This document shows, piece by piece, positions 36,069-47,293 of a stretch of 64,000 bases of DNA (the first letter of the stretch is position 1; every line of letters starts with the position of its first letter). The position numbers and the translations under genes were made by a program. The DNA is from Ophiocordyceps camponoti-saundersi (nom. inval.) (lineage: Eukaryota > Ascomycota > Sordariomycetes > Hypocreales > Ophiocordycipitaceae): positions 1-64,000 of the forward strand of contig PDHQ01000168.1 of the NCBI GenBank assembly GCA_003339415.1. Reading direction: 5' to 3'. The notes beneath the pieces were generated by a model. That model did no database searches and had not been told where the DNA came from. It was given only the letters and a program-made list of their open reading frames with translations.

Positions 36069-37793
36069 TCAAAAGGATTGGTACTCGCTGTGACTGAAGC
36101 TGTTGCAACTCTGTCCATGATGCACCTGAGCTTGAAGACGCTTCTCAACTCCTTCAACATACGCTTCCAAGGCGAGATAGCTTCCTCCAACATACGAAGA
36201 GCAGGCAAGAAGGATCAGATCCCGTTTCAAGGCCTTATGGTAGGCGTCCGTCCCTCGCCCACAGGGACCCCACGAGAGGCGACGCCAGTTGCTGTAAACA
36301 GCCGAAGCCCGTTTGGCGACGGTATCGTCGTCAGGCCCGTTTTCAATACAGTCGGCTAGGAGTAGCAGCAAGTCGCGGCCCAGGTCGAGGGAGCATTCAG
36401 CTGCAAGCTCAGCTAGAGGCGTCGAGCTAGATATGATAATCTCGGCGCGCTTTTCCGAGGCGCCCGAAGCGAGAAGGAGGGCCCGGGCGGAATCTCTAAA
36501 CTCGTCGGAAAAGCTCACTGCGGCCTCATCGTCGGATGGCCGTCTTGCTCGAGCGTGCCATGCGAGAGTCCGGGCGAATCGACAGCGAGGAGTGATGACG
36601 TTGTATGTCATGGCTCCTATCCATGTGTGGAACAGATCCAAATGTAGATCACCGGCCATTCCGCAGCGACAGTCCAAGATTGACGGTCCCAGGTTGAGCC
36701 AGCGAGCGAAGGGCTCCGGCAGCGATGCCCCCGCCAAAAGGGGAGTTCGGTATAGGTTCATGGGCTCCGAGTTGACGCAGTCGCTGACGAAGTCGACGAG
36801 GTCGTTGGACGTCATGTAACTTTCGAGGACAGGTCGGGCCCAGGGGCAATCGAAGTTCCACACGCCCATTTTGTCGCAGGGCAGGGCCGAGCATCCCAGA
36901 GCTGTAAAGAGGGTGTTGGTGCCTTCGACGGCTCCGTCAAGGACGCGAGCACGCATGAATACTTGGGCATCATAAGCTCCGGCCTTTGGCGACTGACGGC
37001 CCCAGGTCGTTATGGCAGTCTGGTCAAGGAGCAGGTCGAGGCCGGCCGGACCCGGGGCCTCGGGGGGCAGGTAAGGCAAGAAGGCGTACATTCCGGCATT
37101 ATAGTCTCTTGCCTCGCCGACGCAACCGTCCGGCATTCCCACATGATCGTAACCGGTGTTGATGCAGAGAGCCGCTGAGGCCGGAAGTAACGACAGCTTA
37201 GCACTGGGTCGAGGACAGAAGATCTCCATGATGCAGAGGTTGTAATCCAGGGCAGCCCAACCCGAAGGGGAGAGGAGACCGAAGGAGGCAAAGATTTGAC
37301 TATCAGGCGTATCACCCTTGTTGTCATCCCCCTTGAGCGGCGGCTTGCCCTCCAAGCATATGGCTCGGAGTTGATCCGCGAGCTGGCTCTGACCAAAAGC
37401 CACGGCAGCCCGGACCTGATCTCTCAGCTCGGGCATGAGCTCTGCCGCTCGCTGTTCAGCCAACTGGAGCAGGAAAGCCAGGTCTTCATCACAGACCGGC
37501 GGTATCCCGCACGAGGGTTGTCGTTTCGAAGAGTAGGCTTGTCGTTGCGCCATGTCCAGGAGCCATGCCGTATCCGGCGGCATCATCTTGGCATTGACCG
37601 GCTCCGAGGATCCGACTCCGCGAGGGGAACCCTTCTTCCTCTTCCTGACTGCCAGCCAACTGTCGACGGCGGACACGATGCGGGAGGCAGGCTCATCCGG
37701 GAGTAAGAGTCGGCAACGTTCCTCGTTAAAACGTCGCCAATCCTTCCAGAAGGGGTTTGTAGGAGTTGGCGATGAGAAGATGTTGCCTCCCAT
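36069..37793 (-). CDS. Hypothetical 574-aa protein
   Basis: One uninterrupted reading frame encodes 574 residues. I do not recognise a domain. It is rich in Ala, Leu and Cys and looks globular and mostly helical; there is no signal peptide or clear membrane segment. The N-terminus has a basic stretch (AVRKRKKG) and there are several Asp/Glu-rich loops (KGDDNKGD, PDDDTVAKR). Distinct segments include FGLLSPSGWAALDYN, GTNTLFTALGC and LDLFHTWIGAMTYN. Its codon use and length support a real gene. It lies between the amidinotransferase and a P450, so it could be an enzyme in the same pathway, but nothing in it shows an active site I can name. Confidence 0.75.
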   Translation of the reverse strand: MGGNIFSSPTPTNPFWKDWRRFNEERCRLLLPDEPASRIVSAVDSWLAVRKRKKGSPRGVGSSEPVNAKMMPPDTAWLLDMAQRQAYSSKRQPSCGIPPVCDEDLAFLLQLAEQRAAELMPELRDQVRAAVAFGQSQLADQLRAICLEGKPPLKGDDNKGDTPDSQIFASFGLLSPSGWAALDYNLCIMEIFCPRPSAKLSLLPASAALCINTGYDHVGMPDGCVGEARDYNAGMYAFLPYLPPEAPGPAGLDLLLDQTAITTWGRQSPKAGAYDAQVFMRARVLDGAVEGTNTLFTALGCSALPCDKMGVWNFDCPWARPVLESYMTSNDLVDFVSDCVNSEPMNLYRTPLLAGASLPEPFARWLNLGPSILDCRCGMAGDLHLDLFHTWIGAMTYNVITPRCRFARTLAWHARARRPSDDEAAVSFSDEFRDSARALLLASGASEKRAEIIISSSTPLAELAAECSLDLGRDLLLLLADCIENGPDDDTVAKRASAVYSNWRRLSWGPCGRGTDAYHKALKRDLILLACSSYVGGSYLALEAYVEGVEKRLQAQVHHGQSCNSFSHSEYQSF

Positions 37794-37799
37794 GGTCGA

Positions 37800-39191
37800 T
37801 TGCAGCAGAGACTTGTTTAGATGAACGGTTTGGTTGCTATTGTCAAGTATCAGGCCTCTTTAGGGTGTGTTTGTGCACCGATGTAGGTAGATTCATTCAT
37901 TCTTATGTTGCGAGGAGATCCCATCAACTCTGTTCAGACCATTGCAACAGTTGAAGAGATATCAATTATATTGCAGCTTGATCTCCTCCTCATCATGCGT
38001 CTTGGATATTACTTGCTGCTCAATAGATTGACCTGGGGTGCATGTGTGATGCCCACGGAAACATGACACACATATAATATTGACAGCTGTCCCTGGTCCT
38101 ATTTGCTCTCTTTTGCCGTGTGCTCTTACATTGGACGTCATGGAGAATCGATGCTTCTGCCCACCCACTCAGCAGCATCTTGACGGAGGCACCGAGCGTG
38201 GAGGAAACGCCTCCAAAGCAGACTTGCAATTCTTGTCATCCATCTATGGGGAGTAAACTTGGGTGCTTATCTTTCCTCGGTTTGCGCTACTAATGGCCGA
38301 ATGCACAAAATTGTAGACACAACAGCCGTCCATGTGAGTGCCATGTGAGCTGGAGAGTCCAGACTGCTCATTGCCTACCTAGTTCTAAAGCACAGCCTCT
38401 GTGACACCGCGTTAGCTGTTATGACACGGACCAGATGCGACTGGCTGGTTCGAAAGGGTGCGTTGCTGGACTTGCCGTCAACCACTGGAGAGGCAAGGCG
38501 AAGGCGATACGAATACTCCCATGCGCGTCACTCAATCTTGACAACCTACGGATATCCGTACTCACCGGTCAGATGCATCATGCAGAGAATATGCATGCAT
38601 ATAGTCATGTGAACGATACACGATAACGGCATCATCTCGATACTGACATGTACTTGGCATGAGCCAGGTTCATTTGCCTCTCTTCGGATTCACCCACCCA
38701 TCTAGGGATCCGTCTCCTATACTATATCGTAGGCCGGACCGAAAGCATCTATTGGTCAAGACGTGTGGCTCTTCTCGTGCTCCGTACATAAAAATATGCC
38801 CCTATAGCAGCCATCGACGTTAGCTCTGACGTGTTGATGGCAGGCTTCAATTCGCCTTTCCTCCTCCTCACCGGCAGAGTTGCACTTTGTTGAATCTGGG
38901 CCGGAACAGCAAGCCACAATCGGGGATACAGTTCTATGCAACCTTCACCAGCGCACTGCAGCACACAGCAATAGATGGGTCTAGCCGTAGGTGCATCCAT
39001 GCCGCTTCGCTTCTGCATGCGTCGGCTACAGCATCAGACACGTCTGTGAATAAGGACAGCTGAGGCGGCGTATGAGGAGCTCGTCGAGTAGTCCCGCCTC
39101 AGCGTTCATAACATCGAAGCATCTTGTCTCGACGTCTGCTGATCCTCTTCCGCCTACCACCCCCTTCTACCCCAATTCTTGGCTACCCATC
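37800..39191. other. Intergenic region, no supported gene
   Basis: This 1.4-kb spacer separates the divergently transcribed 574-aa protein gene (minus) and P450 gene (plus), so it holds both promoters. The ORFs in it are short and have no recognisable content. A TATA-like TATACTATAT occurs near 38,720. A shared bidirectional promoter is possible. Confidence 0.5.
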
Positions 39192-40992
39192 ATGTTCGAC
39201 GCTTCTTCTAGTAAAGAGAAGGTGTTTCATCTTCTCATCTGGGCTGCTGAAATCTACCTTGCTTGGTGTGTCTACTGTTGCTTCTATAACCTGTATCTGC
39301 ACCCTTTGCGAGGCTTTCCTGGCCCGAAACTGGCTGCCGCGAGCAGACTGTACGAGTTCTGGTACGACGTGGTGAAAGACGGCCAATATCTGTGGAAGAT
39401 CGAGCGGCTGCATGAAGAATATGGTGATTTGACTGGTCCCCTTCGGTACTCCATCTATAGAAATCTCACACATGTCCTTGTCAGGACCAATCATTCGAGT
39501 CAATCCCAGCGAGTTGCATGTTCGAGATTCTCAATTCTATAGTCAGATCTACGCCTCGGGCTCCCGAGTCATCAACAAAGTCACCACGGGTGGAGGGGGC
39601 TTTGCTGCTCCGCGCTCTGTTGCTTCAACTGTTGACCACCATCTTCACCGGGCACGCCGTGGCTATCTCGGCCCCTTCTTGTCAAAGCGGGCGATAGTCA
39701 AGATGGAAGATTTCATCAACGAGAGGATCGATTGTCTATGCCGTCGATTCGAGTCATGCATCAAGGACCAGGTCCCCATCGCTCTGGACCCTGCTTTCGC
39801 TGCCTTTACTGTCGATATCATCACCTGGTTTCTGTACGGCGAGCATTCCGACTACGTTGGCAACCCGGACCGCAAGGTAGAGGCTACTGAGGCTGCCGAC
39901 GGACTAACTGGGCTCTACAATCTATCCAAGTTCTTCAGCCTGCTCATGCCGACCTTGAATCTGTTGCCGAATTGGGCCGTCCGGCTTATTTCTCCTCCTG
40001 CCGCAGGATTACTGGCTCTGAAGAGGGATACGAAGCAGAGGATTCTATCATCCATGATGGAAGGAGAAAGCAAAATAGAACCGACGTCGTTTGTTTTGTC
40101 GGCTCTCACAGACCCCGAAATTCCACCCGCGGAACGACATATCGATCGTCTGATGGACGAAGGCACCGTCGTCATTCTTGCCGGGTCCGAAACGACGGCC
40201 AGAGCGCTCAGTGTCGGCATGTTTTACTTGCTGGATAATGAGAGTCATTTCACGAGGCTCCGTGACGAGCTGACCGCCTTGCCTACGGAATTGGATCAAC
40301 ACTACTCCCTGGCGCAGCTAGAAAAGTTGCCCTACTTGGTAGATTTGTCCTTCACTTGTCGAGCAGGCGAAGAGGGGAAAAGGATCGTGGGCTGATGATT
40401 GTCCTCTGTAAAGTCGGGCGTTGTCCGCGAGACGCTACGCCTGTCCTTTGGTCCTATAGACCTTTTCCCACGGGTGGCCGTCACAGAGTCTCTGCAATAC
40501 GGCGACTTCACGATACCACCAGGGGTAAGCTGATTCTGTCAAGACCTGAAGAAAAGTGTTGCGAATGTCTCTGACTTGTTTTGATTACAGACCCCTGTGA
40601 GCCAGTCAACGTACTTTGTCCACACGGATCCTGCCATCTTCCCCGACCCCTTCACTTTCGACCCGGATAGATGGGCCCGAGGAGGTCCGTCTCTGAACAA
40701 GTTCCTCGTGAACTTTAGCAAAGGCAGCAGGCAATGCGTCGGCATCGAGTAAGGATTGCTTCTTCATCCTGGTAGGGTCTGCTAATGGAGAACATACAGC
40801 TTAGCATATGCCGAGATGTACTTGGTGATGGCAAGGCTGGTCAGGACGTTCAACATGGATCTATACAAAACAACAAAGGACAACGTCAGAGTGCATCATG
40901 TACGGGTCCTGGGTTATCCAAAGAAACCAAAGCATTCCGGCAAAGGGTTTCACCATGTCAGTGTCAAGGTTACGGGCAAGGTCGCGGCCTAG
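39192..40992 (+). CDS. Cytochrome P450 monooxygenase, five exons
   Basis: Exons 39192-39423, 39485-40338, 40414-40524, 40591-40748 and 40800-40992 (introns 51-75 bp, GT-AG) give 515 aa. Landmarks: an N-terminal membrane anchor ([19 protein letters not shown]), the hinge [27 protein letters not shown]-helix AGSETTAR, ExxR in RETLRL, the PxR-like region [11 protein letters not shown], and the heme-binding loop [10 protein letters not shown] with the Cys ligand. This layout fits ER-bound fungal class II P450s, which oxidise lipids or specialised metabolites using a P450 reductase. An in-frame ATG at 39072 would add 40 residues; 39192 is preferred because it places the anchor at the N-terminus. 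Its nearness to the amidinotransferase and unknown gene suggests, but does not show, a shared pathway. Confidence 0.92.
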
Positions 40993-41322
40993 GCTGGCTT
41001 CGGGGAAGCCGGTTATGAAGAGTGTGCTTTCTAGCTTTGAGATATGTATAGAAAAGGACGATTCTGAAGGCTTCAAAAGACGAATGATGCAGAGAACTCA
41101 ACACATGTGCTGTGTAAAGGCATCCACGGTCTAAACAGACGTGCGACGGCCTTTCCCACCCGGCTGTCCCAGGCATTCACCCCGGAAACCGTTTCGCAAA
41201 CAGATGGCGTGGTTGGTATACGTCTATTTCAACTATTGCAAGCGACGTGACAGGCAATTCATATAGGACGTGTTTCAACTTTTTTATCATAACAAGGCCT
41301 ATGCCAGTATCTGCAACTCATC

Positions 41323-41780
41323 TCAACGGAATAGCAAGGCCAGAGCATGGGGAAGGCAGACGACAGCAGCAGCCAGATGGATCAAGAGTCCAGATCCGAT
41401 CCTGTCCGAGCCCGAAGTCCCATGGGGGACCCCAAGGCCATCATACGTCTTTTCCCACACAATGTCAGTCAAGGAGGAGCAAATCATGAGCTGACGAGAA
41501 AGTGGAAACATACATAGTGTCCGGAGCCGGAGGCGGTGGTTGAAACACTGCTCTCCATAGTGTCCGTCATCATGTCTGTGTTTTGATGAAGAGTGGCAGA
41601 CGTCGGGGTCGGAGACGTGGATGAGGAATCGGTAGACGAGGGAGCGCAGGCGGATGTAGCTTCGGAATCGGAAGCATCTTGATTGCTGCACTGAGTGGCT
41701 TCGGGGATCGATAGGTCGGGGGAGGAGGCCAGTGCCGGGGACGCCACGGCGAGCAGGTAGAAGAAGAAGAGGCGAGTCAT
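41323..41780 (-). CDS. Small Ser/Thr-rich secreted protein, probably GPI-anchored
   Basis: Exons 41514-41780 and 41323-41448 (intron 41449-41513, 65 bp) give 130 aa. The first 19 residues are a signal peptide (MTRLFFFYLLAVASPALAS). A Ser/Thr/Pro-rich stretch follows (CAPSSTDSSSTSPTPTSAT) with few Cys. After the intron the frame ends GSGLLIHLAAAVVCLPHALALLFR-like, a hydrophobic tail after a small-residue site as in GPI-anchored wall proteins. Without the intron the protein would end after 98 aa without a tail. The intron choice is inferred from the tail and from donor GTATGT; the acceptor is less certain. Confidence 0.62.
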
Positions 41781-41789
41781 CTTTGTGTG

Positions 41790-43738
41790 GGAGAGGCTTA
41801 GGCTTGGAAGGCTGAGGCATGGGCTTGGAAGGCTTGAGGGATCCTTTATAGGGGCCTTTTTTTTATGGCTGTCAGGGATAGAGTTGACTGTTCCGGAGCT
41901 TGACAGACAGATGACGGCGAGTCTGGGTCAGGGCTCAGCCGAGATATGAGACTGAGCCTTTTTTTTTCCTTTGATCGAGTACTTACATCATGTTTATACA
42001 TGTGTTTTACGCTCTGGTGGACTCGACGGTGATTACCAGCTATGTCATGTTTGGCTCGTCACATGTATAGACCATCCATTCTCAGACCTCGCTTCTCCTG
42101 ATTTCGCCTGTGCCTACCTGAGCTTCTTAGCGAACAGTCCATCAACAGCCTTTTCTTTGCCCTGCGTCTTGTGCCTCGGCTCTGCGCTCGTGGTAGCGGG
42201 CCAGCGACATCAGCGCGGTATCTCATCGCCCACGCCAGATAGACGCCAGATAGTAGCATCGATACTCGGACGAACCCATTGACGGTTTCCCTGCACGCAG
42301 TGTCTAGAAGCGTCGCGTATCATCTCCTTACCGCGTCTCAAGTCAAAAGGCTGTGTGGCAATGCGGTCACCGTCCTGACCCTTCATGCTGGACTCTACCG
42401 TCCACTCACCAATGTTTCATAAACACCACGACCAAGCCGAATTGGTCGAGCCGGCCGAACTGTTTGCATTGTTCAAGAGGTGATTCTCAACCATCTATCT
42501 GAGGCTATACAATACGGATCCTTTGTGTTGTGAGAGATCAAGAGTGACCGATTCCGCCGCGGCACCGTGTAATGCTCTGAGCAGACGGGGAATCTCTTCA
42601 TTTGGACGGGAAATCTCGGAACAAGACTTTCAACAACATATGAGGAAGAGGCACTGCTCTCGAAAAAATCGTTGCATCCGCTTGGCGGTGGTGAAATCAG
42701 GTGAGGCTCGTCGACGCCTTTCTGTAAGCTCTGAAAAGGGTTACGCGGCATCGCCTAGTGCCATGCCCTAGAATGGGAGAGAGTCTACAGCCATACTCCG
42801 TCCTCTCCAGTCTTCTTGTGTGATCAACCAGCCCTCCAGCAATCCTCGTTCGCCATGCATGTTCGCCGCACCCGCGCAGCGCAGACGAGGATGGGGGGGG
42901 GGGGGGAGGGTGGTAAATCCCGCGCGAGGTTGGGACAGTGGCGCAGTCAATCCGGCAGCTCCACTTGGCCTGTGGAGTTTGAAGCATCATGACATGCATC
43001 ACCCCAGTCTCCGCTTCTACAATGACGTCCTAGTTGGATGAAGTCATCGACACACAAAGAGACGGGCATGAGGGGGCCATGTGTCACAGGTTGGTGGGAG
43101 CTCTTTTGAGCAGAGTCGAGATTCGATATCCCTACCTACGCTTCGTACAGAAGACGGCGCATAGTTCTTTCGCTTCTAGAGAGAGGCAACGGCATGCTAA
43201 CCCAGTTACTGTTAGGCTCTCGACAGTGGAAAAAAAAGCTGGCCAATGACGGGAGCGAGAGCCATCTGATTAGATGGTGCGGGTAGATATCTTATCGGCT
43301 GGTACAGATACCTTAACGGATGACGTCCGACCTTCTTTTTCCCTTCTTTTTCTTCTTCTTCTTCTTCTTCTTCACCTTCTTCTTCTTCTTCTACGTCTTC
43401 TATGCCTTTGTTCCATCACGTTAGACACCGAACTACCTACATATGAGTAAGTTGCTACACACTCACAGGCATGTTCGGATAAACAAAAGCCGTTGGGCCA
43501 GTGGCAGCCGTCCGCATGACACGCCATTCCATAAGCTGGCACCCATTGGCCCATCCCATGTCTCACCAGCTGAAAAGGCCGCGAGTCACGGCTGATGGAT
43601 GATGCAATCCGGCGTGGAGGGGAAGAGAGAGAGTCAGTTCCCACGACCTCTTGTTTGTCCATATTTTTCTTTTTTTTTTCCACTTACGGCTTGAGAATAG
43701 TTCATACCCTTTTTTAATTGCTGCTTCAAAGCTTCATC
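41790..43738. other. Intergenic region, low-complexity tracts, no supported gene
   Basis: This 1.9-kb stretch holds only short ORFs without recognisable content. It has a run of about 13 G near 42,893-42,906, a CTT/TTC microsatellite at about 43,335-43,395, and a T-rich run just upstream of the BIM1-like gene (43,665-43,680), which may be a pyrimidine-rich fungal core promoter. Confidence 0.5.
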
Positions 43739-44638
43739 ATGAAGCGCCTTTGCTGTGCGCTCCTACAGCTGTTGCTCGTCGCTGCCGTCGCGGCTCAGCA
43801 CGCCTTTCAGTGGCCGCCGGATCGATCTTCGTCTGCTAACAGGACCGCTCCGTGCGGCGCCGTCGCCGGCGTGGGGAAAAGAACCGAGTTTCCACTAAGT
43901 GAGAGAATTTCGTCGTCTGCTGCTTGTCTCATGAGATCGGGACTGGGACACTGATGGACAGTGGAGCAGGAAATGGTAGAATCTCCCTCGTCGCTCAGGA
44001 AGTATCGTGGGATGCAATTGTCGCCATCTCCCATTCAGCCGGTACGTTTTAAACAACCCTCATAAGGCGATTCAGAGTCGCCGACTAACATGCAATTTTC
44101 AACACCAGATCCAAAGTCCAACGCCGACTTCTCGGAAGTCCCCGAAACCGCCTTCTTGCGCGACTCCGACTTCAGCAGCACATGTCTCGCTGTAGCAGAC
44201 ACCAGCCCGACGACTCGTGCGGGGGACAACGCCACGATCCAACTCCGCTACAGCATCGGCCCTGCAGAGTTCTACGCCTGCGCTGACATCGTCTACGTCG
44301 ATCCCGCTGGCTTCAGGCGGCCTTCGCTGTCCTGCTTCTCCGCCTCGGCAACAGTGGACGATGACATGCCCTGGTCGAACGGTTTCGCCGCTCCGGCAGA
44401 TGCCTGGGACGATTCGGACGGGGTTTCGGGCAGCGCCGTCGCCGGTATCGTCATCGCCGTCGTCATCGCCGTCATCTTGTTGGCTCTCTTGGGGCTGTAT
44501 CTCTACCGCCGGAAATGTCAGCGCCATCGGATGAAGCGTCAGCTGAATTCCGTCCGCAAGATCCCGTGGGATGAGCAGGCTGTTGCTGCTTCTCGGCCCA
44601 CGCCACCGGCTAACGTCAAGATGCGAGATCTATCGTAA
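43739..44638 (+). CDS. BIM1/X325 (LPMO-like copper protein) family, membrane-anchored
   Basis: Exons 43739-43898, 43967-44041 and 44109-44638 give 254 aa. A signal peptide (MKRLCCALLQLLLVAAVAAQ) is followed at once by His-Ala-Phe-Gln-Trp-Pro-Pro, so the mature protein probably starts with the His of a copper-binding histidine brace. Then come PCG, RTEFPL, the block GRISLVAQEVSWDAIVAIS, GDNATIQL and FYACADIVYVD, the order seen in X325/BIM1 proteins, which bind copper and are linked to copper acquisition or cell-wall processes. The C-terminus has a true transmembrane helix (SAVAGIVIAVVIAVILLALL) and a basic cytosolic tail, instead of the usual GPI signal. The first acceptor (43966) was chosen because it keeps the frame; a start at 43718 is also possible. 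Confidence 0.8.
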
Positions 44639-45080
44639 CGGACTATGGGGTGTTCCGTCGTTTTATGTCACGATCGTCATGTGTTCATCGTTTTCTTTTC
44701 AAAAGGCATAAATAGGTGAATATGCCAAGCATAGCGTTAAAATTATCGTCGCGGCAATTGGCTTATAGGGAATTGGTGTCTTTACGTCCATTGTGGTAAT
44801 AAACTTCTTCTTCTGAGTATCAAGATAGCTTCGACGATCCGCGGTAAGAACTTCAAGTAAGCCTTGAAAAGAAGATGTACTCTCGATAGCAGGTGCTTAT
44901 GCCGCAAAGAAGTGAGAGTGCTCATTCCGAAGCTATAGGGTTGCTTACCCTCTCGAAATGGACAAGACGGAGCAGGGGGCCGTCGAATTGGAGACGTAGT
45001 TTTCTGTCTTTCCTTTCCCATTATCTTGGAAATCTTCACTGAGAGAGATCTCGGATGTCAAAACTCAAACAGCGTTCAAT

Positions 45081-46781
45081 ATGAATTCCCATGACATGAT
45101 CAAGACGATCGACCTGTTACCTGGCGAGAGCGGGAGTGATATCTACTGCACAACCCTCTCCGCCCTTATAGGCGGCGCAGGACCCTACGAAGCCCTGTCC
45201 TACGTCTGGGGTAGTCATGTTAGTCCAAGACCAATCATTGTCTCAGGCAGGCGTGTCACCGTCACTCAGAACCTTTACGATGCTCTGGAGCGTCTTCGGT
45301 GCCAAACGACGAAGAGGACCGTATGGATCGACCAACTCTGCATCAACCAGGAGTCAAAAGAAGAGAAGGCGGCTCAAGTCAGGTTGATGAGACAAATTTA
45401 CCAGAATTGCACGCGGTGCTTGATCTGGCTGGGCGAGGTTCCAGAAACAGACAGAGGCATCTCAATAGCTGATGCGCAAGGCGCCATCGACTATCTTTAC
45501 TTGTGGGCTAAGAGTAGGCCTCGTCGTGTTTCTCATCAACCTACTCAGGATCATACGGCGGCGGCTTCCAAGGCCTTTGAGGCTTTGTTTCTGCATGGAA
45601 ACGCCTGGTGGTCTCGGGTATGGACGGTTCAGGAAGCAGTGCTACCTCCCCAGGCCCTGTTCCAATGGGGACCACTGAGCTTCGACTTGCAAATCGTGTG
45701 CAAAGCCGCCCGCCGGATGTGTCGTGGGCATCCATTCCTGACCAACTTACCACACGCCTACCCCAGCGTCGCCAACATCGACGAGGTCTTTCTCGCGCCG
45801 GTACGGGCGCTGCAATTCGCCATGGCAGGCGAGGAGCCTCTTGAACTACTGCAGCGGTGGCGACATCGCGAGGCTACGGATCCCCGGGATAAGATCTATG
45901 GCCTCCTTGGCCTGTTCCCGACTTCGCCGCTTCCCAGTGTTCGCTCCTGCGACTACGGCACGAGCGTTCAAGACCTCTACGCCTGCGTCACTCTGGATCT
46001 CATGAGGTGCGAGGGTGGTCTTCGGCCGCTGGTTGGATGGCGTAAACAGTCAACCCCTGATCTTCCTACCTGGTCCATCGACTTCGCTACATCCCCTGGT
46101 ATCTCGGCGACCGATTGGTGGTGGGATCATTCTCATCGCTACAAGTGGTTCAAGGCAGATGGCGGACAGGCTTTTACCTTGGATACGCTGCGACATGGTT
46201 CGCTGCTTTCCCTGTGCGGATGCTTCGTCGATCGAATCCAGGAGGTAGGGAAGGTTTTGTCCATGCCTCGTGCTCGGGATGCTTCCAGGCATGAGCTCAC
46301 GACACTTGTACGTTCGTGGAGGCAACTGATGCTCCAGTTCAGGGATCGTTGCGGACCAGATTGGAAGTCTCCTTATGGAGACTCATGGGAAGACGCGTTC
46401 TGGAACACTCTCATTGGTGATCTCATCACTTATGAGTTTCCCAGTCGTAGAGCTAACCATCCTTCTGATTGCCTGCAAGTCATGAGATATTGCAGAGATG
46501 GGCTCATCAGCGAGGTGATGCCCTCATTGTCCAGTATGACGGTCAATGGAGCCTTCTTCATCTCCCAACTTGGCTTCATCGGCATTGGGCCCTCAAACCT
46601 CGAACGGGGAGACGAGATTTGGATTCTCTCTGGCGGAAACGTTCCCTTTATCCTAAGGCCATGCCTATCCCACGGCCAACAGGATGAGTATACGCTGGTG
46701 GGCAACGCCTTTGTCTCTGGAATCATGGACGGCGAGGCTGTATCTGTGCAACAAGCAATGCAAAGGGTGTATATATGCTGA
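45081..46781 (+). CDS. HET-domain protein (heterokaryon incompatibility family)
   Basis: This intact single-exon protein has 566 aa. The HET domain spans roughly residues 30-185: YEALSYVWG, then NLYDALERLR, TVWIDQLCINQ, QVRLMRQIYQNC, LIWLGE and the WWSRVWTVQEAV block. The remaining part contains the usual DPRDKIYGLLGLF segment and a C-terminal region of the long fungal HET type, ending FVSGIMDGEA, typical of this family. HET proteins trigger cell death after fusion of unlike strains. It is the only intact incompatibility-type gene in a window that also has two destroyed NLRs. Confidence 0.93.
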   Translation: MNSHDMIKTIDLLPGESGSDIYCTTLSALIGGAGPYEALSYVWGSHVSPRPIIVSGRRVTVTQNLYDALERLRCQTTKRTVWIDQLCINQESKEEKAAQVRLMRQIYQNCTRCLIWLGEVPETDRGISIADAQGAIDYLYLWAKSRPRRVSHQPTQDHTAAASKAFEALFLHGNAWWSRVWTVQEAVLPPQALFQWGPLSFDLQIVCKAARRMCRGHPFLTNLPHAYPSVANIDEVFLAPVRALQFAMAGEEPLELLQRWRHREATDPRDKIYGLLGLFPTSPLPSVRSCDYGTSVQDLYACVTLDLMRCEGGLRPLVGWRKQSTPDLPTWSIDFATSPGISATDWWWDHSHRYKWFKADGGQAFTLDTLRHGSLLSLCGCFVDRIQEVGKVLSMPRARDASRHELTTLVRSWRQLMLQFRDRCGPDWKSPYGDSWEDAFWNTLIGDLITYEFPSRRANHPSDCLQVMRYCRDGLISEVMPSLSSMTVNGAFFISQLGFIGIGPSNLERGDEIWILSGGNVPFILRPCLSHGQQDEYTLVGNAFVSGIMDGEAVSVQQAMQRVYIC

Positions 46782-46789
46782 GTTATTCA

Positions 46790-47290
46790 TCATCTTACGA
46801 CATTCAGATCTTCAGCTCCCATTGTCCCTTGTTCATTCCCTTGTTCATCAAGCTTTTTATCATACCCACGAGGCGAGACGCAAGCGTAGGGTAAGAAACT
46901 TCATCCCCATCCTGTATCCCTATTCGTCGTCATCCCCTTTCGCAGAGCCCACCCGGCTGGTTGGGCCTCCATCTTCGCGGAATCCAAGCAAAGAACTGGC
47001 TTATCAGACTTGAAGACGTTGCTTTTCAGTCCCATTGGTTCTAGTTCAGGAGAAATTTGGAAACGACTTCAACATGCTCGCCACCACGTTATAGCCCCCT
47101 ATCAAGTTCTGCTGCTTCTGGGATCAACATCTAACCAAGCTTGCGCAGTCTGTAGGCTCGACCGATTGTTTCGGCCCCTTGTCAAGAGGTTCACGCCTCG
47201 GAGCGACAGCATGATCGAGAAATTGGCAACTCTGTAAGGAGTAACGGAGGCATGCGCACCACACTTACTTAAAGAAGCACTCTGGGGGGG
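46790..47290. other. Intergenic region downstream of the HET gene
   Basis: Only short ORFs without recognisable content were seen. It holds the 3' end of the HET gene. Confidence 0.4.
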
Positions 47291-47293
47291 CTT

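Noticed and set aside
42473..43683. Short ORFs on both strands around a G-run and CTT repeat
   Set aside because: Low complexity, mutually overlapping and without recognisable motifs.
47010..47237. 75-codon ORF downstream of the HET gene
   Set aside because: Too short and featureless; likely untranslated sequence.
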